The translations under genes and the position numbers were made by a program. The notes under the pieces were generated by a model. It had not been told where the DNA came from. It saw only the letters and a program-made list of their open reading frames with translations, and made no database searches. Positions 29,001 through 38,099 of a stretch of 64,000 bases of DNA are shown here, piece by piece (within the stretch, counting starts at the first letter, position 1; the number at the start of each line of letters is the position of its first letter). Where the stretch lies: NCBI RefSeq assembly GCF_040564635.1, contig NZ_CP159837.1, positions 7,055,001 to 7,119,000 of the forward strand. Reading direction: 5' to 3'. The DNA is from Planktothricoides raciborskii GIHE-MW2 (GTDB taxonomy: Bacteria; Cyanobacteriota; Cyanobacteriia; Cyanobacteriales; Laspinemataceae).

Positions 29001-32000
29001 ACTGTTTCCCCTGATTATTTTCAAAATGGTGAATCTCTCGCTAGAATATGGAAATTCCCCAGAATCTGCTTTTGCTTATGCTGGTTATGGGCTAATTTTA
29101 TCGGGATTTTTAGGGCAAATTAATGCCGGATATCAGTTTGGTCAGTTAGCCTTAAATCTGTTGTCAAAAGTTGAAGATCGCCAGATTAAAGCCAAAGTTG
29201 TCCAAACCGTGAGTATTTGGATTTTTCCCTGGAAACGGCATATCCGAGAAACCTTACAATCAGTCCGCCAGTTGTATCTAATGGGCAGGGAAACCGGGGA
29301 TTTAGAATGGGCTAAATATGCGGCGCATACTGGCTACTATTCCTATTTTAGCAGTCAGGAAGAACTGACGGTTTTAGAACAAGAAATGGCGGGGTATAGC
29401 CAGATTCTTTACCAGCTAAATCAAATTAACAGTTTTTATGGCAGTGAACTCTTTCGCCAGGGAATTTTAAATTTGATGGGAGAGGCGGCGAATCCCTGTG
29501 TTTTAATTGGCGAAGCTTATAATGAGTTAAAAATGTTGCCGGTGCATCAACAAGCTCAAGACCAAACTATTTTACACTACTTTTATTTAAATAAATTGAT
29601 TCTCTGCTATTTATTTGGCAACTATCATGAAGCGAGACAAAATGCGAAACTTGCTAAAAAATATGTAGCCGGAGTGGTGGGGACTATCGCCCTGCCGGTG
29701 TTTTATTTTTATGATTCTTTAATCTATTTAAGCCAAATTAATCCCGCTAGTCAGTTTCAAAAAAGAAGACAAATGCAAGAGATTTACCGAAATCAAAAGC
29801 AGATGAAGAAATGGGCTAAATTTGCCCCCATGAACTATTTAGCGAAATTTTATTTAGTTGAGGCTGAACGCTACCGGGCGAAGGGACAGGAAGCTAAAGC
29901 GATGGATTTTTATGAAAAAGCGATCGCCGCTGCGAAAAAATATGAATATCTTCACGAAGAAGCCTTAGCTAATGAACTTGCCGCTAAATTTTATGCGGAT
30001 AAACAACAAATTAATATTGCCAGGACTTATTTGCAAAATGCTCGCTATTGCTATGTCAAATGGGGGGCTAAAGCCAAAGCCAAGCAGTTAGAAGAAACTT
30101 ATCCCGAACTGCTTCCTTATCGAGCCGATCTGCGGCGCCTATCCGCCACAAACCATCATGGGATGACCTCCTTAACCTCCACGGAAACTCGCATGGCATC
30201 CGCCTTGGATTTAACCACGGTGGTGAAAGCATCTCAAGCCCTATCTGGGGAAATTGTCCTGGATAAGTTATTGGCCAAATTAATCACCATTGTCCTAGAA
30301 AATGCGGGGGCGCAAAAAGGCTTTTTAATTCTAGAACAAAATGGAGAATTAGTTATTGAAGCGGCTGGAGGTGTGGAAGATTCAGAAGTTTCAGTACGGC
30401 GATCGCATCCGGTGGAAAAAACTAACTTATTGCCGAAATCAATTATTAATTATGTAGCCAGAACTCACGAATATGTGGTGTTCAATGATGCCACCAAAGA
30501 AATTGATTCTCCTTTTTGTAAAATTCAAAATCCCGACGAGTCTTATATTCTTTTGCATCAGCCAAAATCCGTGCTTTGCGTGCCGATTATTGGCCAAGGA
30601 AAATTTATCGGCATTCTCTATTTAGAAAATAATCTCACCCCTGGGGCATTTACTCCTGATCGTCTCTTAGTTTTGCGCTTACTCTGTTCTCAAGCGGCGA
30701 TTTCTTTAGAAAATGCTCGTCTCTATGAAGCGGAGGAAGTCTATTCCCGCACCTTAGAAGCGAAAGTGCAAGAACGTACCGAAGAATTAGAAGAGCAAAT
30801 TCGCGTCAGGGCGCAAACTGAAGCGGCATTACGCTTATCAGAAGAAAAGTTTTCTAAGGCGTTTCGGTCTTCGCCGAATCCCATTGTTATTACTACCTTG
30901 GCTGCGGGAAAATTTATCGAAGTAAATGATAGTTTTTTGACGTTAACCGGCTATAGTAAACAAGAAGTGATTAACCAAATGAGTCATCACCTGAATATTT
31001 GGCAAAATCCTCAAGATGAAATCTCAATTATGCAGATGTTAACCACCGCCGATTCGGTGCATAATCAGGAATTTGCTTGGGGACTAAAGTCGGGAGAAAT
31101 CAGAACCGTTTTATTATCTGCTGAATTGATTAATCTGGGGGGAGAAGAATGTATTCTTTATTTGGTGAATGATATTACGGAACGCAAGCAAGCAGAAGAG
31201 GCGATCGCGGCCAATGAACGTAAATATAGAAATTTAGTAGAAACTTCTCAAGATATGATTTGGTCTGTAGATGCTGCCGGTCAGTTTACGTTTGTGAATC
31301 AAGCGGTGAAACAAATTTATGGCTACGATCCAGAGGAAATGAGCCAACAAAAGTTTACGGACTATGCGGATCCGAAACATCAGTACCAAGATAGGCAAAT
31401 GCTGCAAGAAATTTTAGCCGGTGAATCTGTATTTCACTATGAAACTGTTCACCGATCTAAACAAGGTCAACCCATTTATTTAATGGTGAATGCGATCGGG
31501 GTGCGAAATTGGCAAGGTCGTGTCGTGGGAATTACGGGCACCGCCAGCGATATTACTTATCTTAAACAAGCGGAAGAAGCTTTACGTCAATCAGAGAGTC
31601 AATTGAAAAAAGCCAAAGAAGCGGCAGATGCGGCGAATCAAGCTAAAAGCACTTTTTTGGCGAAAATGAGCCATGAATTGCGAACACCTTTAAATGCGAT
31701 TCTGGGGTTTACTCAACTGATGAGTCGCGATCACAGATTAACCCCGGAACAGCAAGAATATCTGAACATTATTAACTACTCTGGGGAGCATTTACTGGAA
31801 CTGATTAATGATGTGTTGGATATGTCTAAAATCGAAGCGGGTCATCTAGAATTAAACCCCACCAGCTTTGACTTATTTCGGTTACTCAATTCTATCTTTG
31901 AAATGTTGCAACTCAAAGCCACGGGCAAAGGTTTAAAATTCATCTTTCACTGTGACCCCAATGTGCCTCAATATGTGCAAACAGACGAAAGTAAATTACG

Positions 32001-33057
32001 CCAAGTATTAATTAATCTTCTGGGCAATGCGATCAAATTTACCGAACAAGGAATGGTGCAATTATCGGTGACGATGGTACAAAATTATGAGGATAAACTG
32101 CACTTCCAAGTTCAAGATAGTGGGCCGGGGATCGAACCCGATGAAACTGATGATTTGTTTGAGCCTTTTGTCCAAACTAAAACCGGGCGTAAATCCATTG
32201 AAGGCACCGGGTTAGGCTTGTCCATTAGCCGCCAATTTGTTCGCTTAATGGGGGGAGATATTTTGGTCAGCAGTTGTTTAGATGGCGGTACTCTATTTAG
32301 CTTTGAAATTACTATCCGTCTGGCCGTAGCTGGATCGGTGAAAGCGAAAATTCCCCCGGCAAAAATCGTCGGTCTTGCACCAAATCAGCCGGAATATCGT
32401 ATCTTGGTAGTGGAAGATCAAACCGCTAATCGAGTGATGCTAACCGAGTTACTACGATCGATTGGGTTTCAGGTGGGTGAAGCGATGAATGGCATTGAGG
32501 CGATCGCTTTATGGCGCAGTTGGCAGCCGCATTTAATTTGGATGGATATTCGGATGCCGGAAATGGACGGATTAGAAGCCACTCAGCAAATTCGCCAACT
32601 GCAAGACCCCAGTGAGGATCCAGTGGTGATTATTGCCCTCACCGCCAGTATCTTTGAAGAAGAACACCAACAGATATTAGCGATCGGCTGTAATGATTGG
32701 GTTCGCAAACCCTTTCGCCAGGAGGTAATTTTGGCAAAAATTGCTGAATATTTGGGGGTGCGTTATATTTATGAAACCAAAAATACCCATCACGACACCC
32801 TGACCCATCAATTATCCAGTAAAAACCGTTTACTCCATACGGACGAACTGAATGCGGATCATCTCAAAGCCATGTCTCCCCAATGGCGATCGCAACTCCA
32901 AGAAGCGGCCCTTTGTGCCAGAGATCAACGACTGTTTCGCTTGATTGACCAAATCCCACCAGAACATAGCCCCCTCGCGAATGTTTTAGTTGACTTAGTC
33001 AATAATTTTCGCTATGACAAAATCATGGATTTAATTCAACGGTGGCCGCATGAATAA
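26077..33057 (+). CDS. Giant Ser/Thr kinase-ATPase-GAF-PAS-hybrid histidine kinase
   Basis: A 2326-residue signalling protein. Order: Ser/Thr kinase domain (about 1-280; IIHKDVNPSN, with Lys where HRD is usual, and DFGIA); ORC/AAA-like ATPase (about 308-620; Walker A GVPGIGKSS near 363-371); helical TPR-like region (about 650-1350); GAF (about 1375-1545); two PAS domains (about 1585-1705 and 1712-1835); HisKA with His1866 (MSHELRTPLN); HATPase (GTGLGLS); and a C-terminal receiver with DIRMPEMDG (about 2105-2225). This is the architecture of cyanobacterial HstK-type kinases. The next gene overlaps it by eight bases, so the two are translationally coupled and probably form one phosphorelay. Stimulus unknown. 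Confidence 0.94.
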   Translation: MPAIAGYKILQTIHESPNSRVYRGLRESDNQPVILKVLKEDYPTPEKIRKYKLEYLITHNLNLQRVVKSYSLETYHNTLMIVFEDFGGKSLKSLMSHRRFTLEEFLEIAIASADSLAEIHAANIIHKDVNPSNLVYNPETKVLKLIDFGIAVDFAKDSHLLETPQILEGTLSYMSPEQTGRMNRILDYRTDFYSLGVTFYELLTHQLPFKGADAMELVHCHLAKQPQPPHLIIPNNGEKQLDKFEPIPRAISDLVMKLLAKTAEERYQSAWGLKADLEFCLSQLRSTRVISQFPLGSQDISDKFLIPNKLYGRSKEIAQLLAAFEQIAGRGKTPKSSATLGNVSPVSPVSPGFFYQKARMITVTGVPGIGKSSLVAEIYKPITRKKGYFICGKFDQYQRNIPYSGVIQAFQELIRQLLTESEEQLNEWRTKTLKVLGANAQLILEVIPEFKRIIGCESVGSFLPAMQAENRLNLLFQNLIQVFANAAHPLVIFLDNLQWIDSASLKLLKLLMSGCLDFVLFIGAYRDNEVSHSHPLMLTLSELEHQGAIISSISLSPLKLKEINQLISETVKQPLEVTKYLAQVVQNKTGGNPFFVNEFLKALAADQLIYFDYQRGSWHWEINQISVREITDNVVELMASKIQKLPDSSQESLKLAACIGNHFDLGTLAMLSGKSLKQTTVNLQAAVQEGLIVPLSDRDGFLPETSLGNLSASQPLHLSQTKSIAYKFVHDRIQQAAYFLMPMKEKQAVHWQVGQFLYQNTPESDREAKIFEIVNQLNAGSEQIKYQGDRDRLAELNLTAGIKAKTAAAYELALNYLTIGITLLGVRSWQTQYELTLFLHVEAAEAAYLSGHLPQMYKFSLVVLQSAKNILDKAKVYEIKIQAYQAQNQLKEAVHTALPVLQLLGITFPSVPANSTTTAVPLHKIWFGVYQIQWAMFCKKIEDLIHLPTMTDPIHLAAIRILSTVATASYIAVPELFPLIIFKMVNLSLEYGNSPESAFAYAGYGLILSGFLGQINAGYQFGQLALNLLSKVEDRQIKAKVVQTVSIWIFPWKRHIRETLQSVRQLYLMGRETGDLEWAKYAAHTGYYSYFSSQEELTVLEQEMAGYSQILYQLNQINSFYGSELFRQGILNLMGEAANPCVLIGEAYNELKMLPVHQQAQDQTILHYFYLNKLILCYLFGNYHEARQNAKLAKKYVAGVVGTIALPVFYFYDSLIYLSQINPASQFQKRRQMQEIYRNQKQMKKWAKFAPMNYLAKFYLVEAERYRAKGQEAKAMDFYEKAIAAAKKYEYLHEEALANELAAKFYADKQQINIARTYLQNARYCYVKWGAKAKAKQLEETYPELLPYRADLRRLSATNHHGMTSLTSTETRMASALDLTTVVKASQALSGEIVLDKLLAKLITIVLENAGAQKGFLILEQNGELVIEAAGGVEDSEVSVRRSHPVEKTNLLPKSIINYVARTHEYVVFNDATKEIDSPFCKIQNPDESYILLHQPKSVLCVPIIGQGKFIGILYLENNLTPGAFTPDRLLVLRLLCSQAAISLENARLYEAEEVYSRTLEAKVQERTEELEEQIRVRAQTEAALRLSEEKFSKAFRSSPNPIVITTLAAGKFIEVNDSFLTLTGYSKQEVINQMSHHLNIWQNPQDEISIMQMLTTADSVHNQEFAWGLKSGEIRTVLLSAELINLGGEECILYLVNDITERKQAEEAIAANERKYRNLVETSQDMIWSVDAAGQFTFVNQAVKQIYGYDPEEMSQQKFTDYADPKHQYQDRQMLQEILAGESVFHYETVHRSKQGQPIYLMVNAIGVRNWQGRVVGITGTASDITYLKQAEEALRQSESQLKKAKEAADAANQAKSTFLAKMSHELRTPLNAILGFTQLMSRDHRLTPEQQEYLNIINYSGEHLLELINDVLDMSKIEAGHLELNPTSFDLFRLLNSIFEMLQLKATGKGLKFIFHCDPNVPQYVQTDESKLRQVLINLLGNAIKFTEQGMVQLSVTMVQNYEDKLHFQVQDSGPGIEPDETDDLFEPFVQTKTGRKSIEGTGLGLSISRQFVRLMGGDILVSSCLDGGTLFSFEITIRLAVAGSVKAKIPPAKIVGLAPNQPEYRILVVEDQTANRVMLTELLRSIGFQVGEAMNGIEAIALWRSWQPHLIWMDIRMPEMDGLEATQQIRQLQDPSEDPVVIIALTASIFEEEHQQILAIGCNDWVRKPFRQEVILAKIAEYLGVRYIYETKNTHHDTLTHQLSSKNRLLHTDELNADHLKAMSPQWRSQLQEAALCARDQRLFRLIDQIPPEHSPLANVLVDLVNNFRYDKIMDLIQRWPHE

Positions 33058-35467
33058 CCAGCCAACATCCCAGCCAACATCCACGTTAAAAGCCGATATT
33101 TTAATTGTTGACGATACCCCAGAAAACCTGCGGTTTCTATCCACTATGCTGGCCGAACAAGGCTATGAAGTGCGGAAAGCCTTAAATGGGCCAATGGCTT
33201 TGGCTACGGTACAGGCTGACCCTCCCGATCTGATTTTACTGGATATTAAAATGCCCCAAATGAATGGATTTGAGGTGTGTGAACGGCTTAAATCCGTAGA
33301 CATCACTCGTGACATTCCGGTGATTTTCTTAAGTGCATTAGATGATGTCTTGGACAAAGTAAAAGCTTTTAATATTGGCGGCGTAGACTATATTACTAAG
33401 CCGTTTCAGTTTGAAGAAGTCTTAGCCCGGGTGGAAAATCAACTTTCGATTCGTCGCCTCCAAAAACAACTAACTCAGCAAAAAGAAGCGGCGGAAAAAG
33501 CGGCGCAAGCAAAGTCAGATTTCTTGGCGATGATGAGTCACGAAATTAGAACTCCTTTAAATGGGGTTTTAGGGATGACTCAATTGTTAGCCGAAACCGA
33601 ACTGAATCGCGAACAGCAGAAATTCTTAAAAATCATTGAAATGAGTGGAGAAACTCTACTGGCAGTGATTAATGATATTCTGGATTTTTCTAAAATTGAA
33701 TCCGGTCAGTTAGAGTTAGAACACCGCCCAATTAATATCCGTGATTGTATTGAAAATGTTTGTGATTTACTCAGCTTAAAAGCCCAGGAAAAAAAACTGG
33801 AACTTTTCTATCAAGTCGCCCCGGATGTGCCTATTATGATTATGGGAGACGTGACCCGACTGCATCAAATTTTAATGAATTTATTGAGTAATGCGGTTAA
33901 GTTTACGGAACAAGGAGAGGTGTTTGTTGAGGTAAAAGTGCAGTCAGATAGCAGTGAAGCGCAATCCCCAGAATTCCCCAATCTGACTTTTGCGGTGAAA
34001 GATACGGGAATTGGCATTCCCCAGGATAAATTAAATCGGTTATTTAAACCGTTTTCTCAAGTGGATTCCGCTACCAGTCGTAAGTATGGCGGGACGGGTT
34101 TGGGCTTGGTGATTTGCGATCGCTTGGTGAAGTTAATGTATGGAAGTATTGGCGTAGAAAGTCAAGAAAACCAAGGGTCTACTTTCTTTTTTAAGATTAA
34201 AACTCAGGCAGTTCCCGGCCATCCTGAACCCTCTTTAAATCCGGCAGTTCCCGAATTGATAAATCGGCGGGTTTGGTTGGTGAATTCTCATCCCACCACG
34301 GCGGCAATTTTAGGGCAACAATGTCAGTATTGGGGATTGCAGGTGGAAATGATTGCTACTGGGGCGGATTTGTTGTTCAAATGGCAGAACAGCGATCGCC
34401 CAGATGTGATGATTTTGGATATGCAGCTTACGGATATGGATGGCTTGACTTTAGCCAGTCAAATTTATGCATATGATGGCGGGAAAAGAGTTCCCCTAAT
34501 TTTATTAACTACTCTGTTACATCACGAAGAAAATAGTGAGGCGATCGCGGCGATTTTTAATAGCTACTTATTGAAGCCGGTTAAACCCGCGCAACTCTTT
34601 GACTCGCTGCTGAGTATTCTTTCAAATATTCAAGCCTCAACTCCCGCGAATCAACGCCATAAAGCTAAACTAAATCCCCGTTTAGCGGAACATATACCCT
34701 TGCAAATTTTAATCGTCGAAGATAGCGTTATTAATCAAGAATTATTGCTGACCATTTTACAAAAAATGGGCTATATTGCTGATGTTGTTGACAATGGATT
34801 AGCCGCCATTGAAGCCCTGGAAAAGCATTTTTATCAAATCATCTTCATGGATGTACAAATGCCAGGAATGGATGGGTTAACCGCAACTCGCTATATTGTC
34901 AGCCATTGGCCAGAAAAGCAAAGACCGAAAATTATTGCCATGACCGCCAGCGCATTTCAAGAAGATAAACAAAACTGTTTAGATGCGGGAATGGACGACT
35001 ATATTAGTAAACCCATTCGCATCGAACAAGTCCAGCAAATGTTGCAAAAATGGGCAAAAAATATTCCGGCAATTCCCTCAGCGGTTACGGAACCTTCCTT
35101 GGTTCCAGAAGTAACATCGTTGATCGATAGATCGGTGATTGCTGAGTTAGAAGAACTCAACCCTTCTCTGCCTCAAAAAATGGCCAAAAGATTTCTCGAA
35201 GATGATGCCCCGAATGCGATCGCCCAACTCAAACAAGCGGTTGCCGAACAAAACGCCTCGGCCATGAGAAAATGCGCCCATAGCCTCAAAGGATCTTCGG
35301 CCTTAATGGGTGCGAAAGCACTCTCTGAACTGTGCCTACAAATTGAAATCAAAGGCAAAGCCGATGACTTTCAAAATATTGAGGAATTGCTCGCAGAATT
35401 AGATAACCAATATCAGCAATTGGAGCAAGAATTAATTCAAATGTTTGCGATGGAAAGTGAAAATTGA
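33050..35467 (+). CDS. Hybrid histidine kinase: REC-HisKA-HATPase-REC-REC-HPt
   Basis: An 805-residue cytosolic phosphorelay protein without membrane segments. An N-terminal receiver (DLILLDIKMPQMNG) leads to the dimerisation helix with His164 (MSHEIRTPLN) and an ATPase domain (GTGLGLV). A second receiver (about 405-525) has lost the acidic pair (reads VNSHP) but keeps VMILDMQ, so it may be a pseudo-receiver. A third, complete receiver has IVEDS and FMDVQMPGMDG. A C-terminal HPt has His744 (CAHSLKGSSALMG). It starts eight bases inside the upstream kinase gene. Such a protein can carry a whole His-Asp-His relay; the output partner is not in view. Confidence 0.94.
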   Translation: MNNQPTSQPTSTLKADILIVDDTPENLRFLSTMLAEQGYEVRKALNGPMALATVQADPPDLILLDIKMPQMNGFEVCERLKSVDITRDIPVIFLSALDDVLDKVKAFNIGGVDYITKPFQFEEVLARVENQLSIRRLQKQLTQQKEAAEKAAQAKSDFLAMMSHEIRTPLNGVLGMTQLLAETELNREQQKFLKIIEMSGETLLAVINDILDFSKIESGQLELEHRPINIRDCIENVCDLLSLKAQEKKLELFYQVAPDVPIMIMGDVTRLHQILMNLLSNAVKFTEQGEVFVEVKVQSDSSEAQSPEFPNLTFAVKDTGIGIPQDKLNRLFKPFSQVDSATSRKYGGTGLGLVICDRLVKLMYGSIGVESQENQGSTFFFKIKTQAVPGHPEPSLNPAVPELINRRVWLVNSHPTTAAILGQQCQYWGLQVEMIATGADLLFKWQNSDRPDVMILDMQLTDMDGLTLASQIYAYDGGKRVPLILLTTLLHHEENSEAIAAIFNSYLLKPVKPAQLFDSLLSILSNIQASTPANQRHKAKLNPRLAEHIPLQILIVEDSVINQELLLTILQKMGYIADVVDNGLAAIEALEKHFYQIIFMDVQMPGMDGLTATRYIVSHWPEKQRPKIIAMTASAFQEDKQNCLDAGMDDYISKPIRIEQVQQMLQKWAKNIPAIPSAVTEPSLVPEVTSLIDRSVIAELEELNPSLPQKMAKRFLEDDAPNAIAQLKQAVAEQNASAMRKCAHSLKGSSALMGAKALSELCLQIEIKGKADDFQNIEELLAELDNQYQQLEQELIQMFAMESEN

Positions 35468-35538
35468 AAAATTGAAAATTGAAAAATTGAAAATTGAAAA
35501 GTCTCACTATCAACCATCAACCATAGAATCCCTACCCA
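35465..35538. repeat. GAAAATTGAAAAATT tandem repeat and spacer
   Basis: AT-rich tandem units start at the stop codon of the hybrid kinase, followed by one TAGAATCCCTACCC element. The spacer separates two convergent signalling genes; no hairpin terminator is evident. Confidence 0.75.
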
Positions 35539-36660
35539 TCAAGATTCCCAAGGCAAAGAAATTGTTACCATTGTTTGTTGACCGGGAATACTGCTAATGA
35601 TTAACTCCCCACCGTATAATTCGGTCAATCGTTTGGCAATAATTAAGCCTAATCCTGACCCTTGTTGTTCATATAGTTTTCTCTGAAATTGGACATAGGC
35701 ACCGATCCGCTCAATTTCAGAGGGACTCATGCCTTTGCCATAATCGATCACGTCAATTTTCCAAAAGACATCATCGGTATGAGTTTTAATCTCAATGGGT
35801 GTACCGGGTTGAGAAAACTTAAAAGCATTATCCAGAATTTCCTCTAAAATTTTTTCAAACTTTGGCGCTGATATTTTAATAAATTTATCCTGAGTAATAC
35901 TCAGGTAAATGTCAGCTTTTCTTTGATATTTTTCACCTTTTTTTTTGGCTAAATTGGTAATAATTTCTTCAGTAAAAGTTGATTCTTGAAAAATGTTCAC
36001 TTTTTGAAATTTTTCTGGATCATTACTGAGAATTTCTAATTCAGCATAAAGTAAAAAATTTTGGGTTAATCGATAGAGGACTTGAGCAGAATTGTGAATC
36101 ATGTTAATCATCTCAACGACTCTGGGATCTTCAATATGGTAGACATCCAAGATAACTCTAGAAAGACCCAAAATTCCCGTGAGAGGGGTATGGAGTTCAT
36201 GGGGGAGTGAATGGGTTAGGTGATCTCGCAATTCATCTAGTTCTTTCTGGGATTGGCGATAAAATAGTTCATATTTTTTTAACCGGGCAGCGATCGCGCC
36301 CAATAACTCTTCCTTAGTAAAAGGTTTTGTCAGATAATCATCAGCCCCCAATTCCATCCCATGACGTTGATCTGCTTTATCTACTCTAGAGGATAAAAAA
36401 ATAAACGGAATACTTTGAGTGGTGGGGTGTTCGCGCAAAGCCTGAAGTACGCCATACCCATCTAGTTCAGGCATCATAATGTCACAAATGACTAAATCTG
36501 GTAAATGTTTTAAGGCAAGTTGCACTCCAACTTTCCCATTTTCTGCTTCAAAAATTTGAATATTTTCCTGAGATTTCTTTAAAATAAATTTAATAAGTTT
36601 TCTAAAATATTTACTGTCATCAATAATTAAATATTTATGAAATTTGATTTGCTCTTTCAT
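35539..36660 (-). CDS. Receiver-histidine kinase (REC-HisKA-HATPase)
   Basis: A 373-residue soluble two-component protein. Receiver (about 10-125): IIDDSKYFRK, phospho-acceptor in VICDIMMPELDG, and LTKPF. A short coiled linker leads to the phosphorylatable His in LPHELHTPLTGILG, then an ATPase domain with VIDYGKGM and GSGLGLIIAKRL. Signals arrive through the receiver rather than a sensor domain, so it probably sits within a relay, perhaps that of the convergent kinases. ATG at 36660 is preferred to a TTG six codons upstream; neither has a clear ribosome site. Confidence 0.9.
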   Translation of the reverse strand: MKEQIKFHKYLIIDDSKYFRKLIKFILKKSQENIQIFEAENGKVGVQLALKHLPDLVICDIMMPELDGYGVLQALREHPTTQSIPFIFLSSRVDKADQRHGMELGADDYLTKPFTKEELLGAIAARLKKYELFYRQSQKELDELRDHLTHSLPHELHTPLTGILGLSRVILDVYHIEDPRVVEMINMIHNSAQVLYRLTQNFLLYAELEILSNDPEKFQKVNIFQESTFTEEIITNLAKKKGEKYQRKADIYLSITQDKFIKISAPKFEKILEEILDNAFKFSQPGTPIEIKTHTDDVFWKIDVIDYGKGMSPSEIERIGAYVQFQRKLYEQQGSGLGLIIAKRLTELYGGELIISSIPGQQTMVTISLPWES

Positions 36661-36678
36661 TGTATGGTAAGTTTTCAA

Positions 36679-37052
36679 GTATAATAATTAACCAAGCATA
36701 ATAGTCTTAGGTTAAAACAAAAATAATCACAATTTTAACGATGAATTACTGATCAATGATGTTGCCTTGGTACAGGGAAAAAACACTAGATTGAATCAAA
36801 TCAATCAAGATGTACGGCGACGCTCGGATGTTTCATCCAGTATTTGTAGACAGTGACTATCCCATTATCCCATATTCTATAAACTGTTGGGCTGGTGTCC
36901 ACCCCAGCTAAAATTCGGATACAATGTAACATTGTTTCACCACAATTTATGGTATTTTAAACATGATCCAGATGCTAGGGAGAATTAATTTAGAGTAAAT
37001 TGGGTAAACATATAAGTATTGAAAACATATCAAATCTGTAACTAAAAATTCC
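36679..37052. other. Intergenic region, divergent promoters
   Basis: This 374-bp stretch lies between the receiver-kinase and acetamidase genes. I see no RNA gene, no strong palindrome and no GTA-N8-TAC NtcA site. It must hold promoters for both genes. Confidence 0.4.
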
Positions 37053-38039
37053 ATGAGCCATTATATCCTCAAAGCTACTCCGAACACGGTTCATTTAGGG
37101 GGTTTTTCCCCGGATCTGGAACCGGCTTTAATCATTGATTCTGGGGATACGATTGATGTAGAAACCTATACAGGATTCTATGTTTACGATCAAGCCCCAC
37201 CAGAGTTTCTCACCCCAGAATTTGTGGAAATTTGTCAGTCTTTACCCACTGAAAGAAAGGTGGGGCCAGGCCCACATTTGCTGACCGGGCCAATTTATCT
37301 GCGAGATGCGAAACCCGGAGATGTCCTGGAAGTGAAATTAGAACAAATTTCCCCTCGACTGCCAATGGGGTTTAACGCGATTCGTCCCGGTTGGGGCGCT
37401 TTACCCGACCAATTTACCGAGTCTAAGCTGCGGTTTATTCCTTTGGATTTGGCAAAATCCGAGGCAGAATTTCCGTTCGCGCAGCGTTGCGGATGCAATA
37501 TCGCCTCTGGGATCCGGATTCCTTTGCAACCTTTTTTTGGCATTTTGGGAGTTGCCACTTCAGAAATTAATCGGTCTTCGGTTCCTCCTGGTAATTATGG
37601 TGGCAACCTGGATAATCGCTATTTGCAGGCAGGTTCACGAATTTTTTTGCCGATTTATCTCCCAGGGGGCTTATTTTCTATTGGGGATGGACATTCAGCC
37701 CAAGGAGATGGGGAGGTGAATGTGACGGCAATTGAAACTTCGATGAATGGCAGGATTCAGCTTAATTTACGTCGGGATTTGAAGTTGACTGCCCCTTTGG
37801 GGGAAACTCCAACCCATTGGATGACGATGGGGTTTGGGGAAACCTTGGATCAGGCGTTTGCACAAGCCCTGGAACAGGCGATCGCCCTTTTGGTGGACTG
37901 GTTTGGCTTCAAAGCCGAAGATGCCTATATATTATGTTCCTTGGCGGTGAATTTTCATATTACTCAGGTGGTGAATCGTCCTCATAAAGGAGTCCATAGT
38001 ATGTTACCTAAGTCAATTTTGCCCAAGCCATTAATCTAA
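37053..38039 (+). CDS. Acetamidase/formamidase family protein
   Basis: FmdA/AmdA-family amidohydrolase, which splits short amides such as formamide or acetamide to ammonia and a carboxylate. The 328-residue product shows the family order: GPGPHLLTGPIYLRDAKPGD, then the central SVPPGNYGGNLDNRYLQAG and LFSIGDGHSAQGDGEV, which carries the zinc and catalytic residues, and a C-terminal KPHKGVHSMLP-like end (here RPHKGVHSMLP). It stands upstream of the TauE-like gene in the same direction. A role in nitrogen salvage is likely but not proven. Confidence 0.9.
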   Translation: MSHYILKATPNTVHLGGFSPDLEPALIIDSGDTIDVETYTGFYVYDQAPPEFLTPEFVEICQSLPTERKVGPGPHLLTGPIYLRDAKPGDVLEVKLEQISPRLPMGFNAIRPGWGALPDQFTESKLRFIPLDLAKSEAEFPFAQRCGCNIASGIRIPLQPFFGILGVATSEINRSSVPPGNYGGNLDNRYLQAGSRIFLPIYLPGGLFSIGDGHSAQGDGEVNVTAIETSMNGRIQLNLRRDLKLTAPLGETPTHWMTMGFGETLDQAFAQALEQAIALLVDWFGFKAEDAYILCSLAVNFHITQVVNRPHKGVHSMLPKSILPKPLI

Positions 38040-38099
38040 GCCCATATTAATCTAAAACCATATTAATCTAAGCCCATATTAATCTAAACCCATATTATT
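38028..38099. repeat. 18-bp tandem array between two genes
   Basis: About four copies of CCATATTAATCTAAGC (18-bp period). It starts within the last codons of the acetamidase gene and ends at the ATG of the TauE-like gene, so the next gene has almost no other leader. Confidence 0.88.

Noticed and set aside
36679-37052. NtcA site upstream of acetamidase
   Set aside because: I looked for GTA-N8-TAC because of the possible nitrogen role but found no match in this region.
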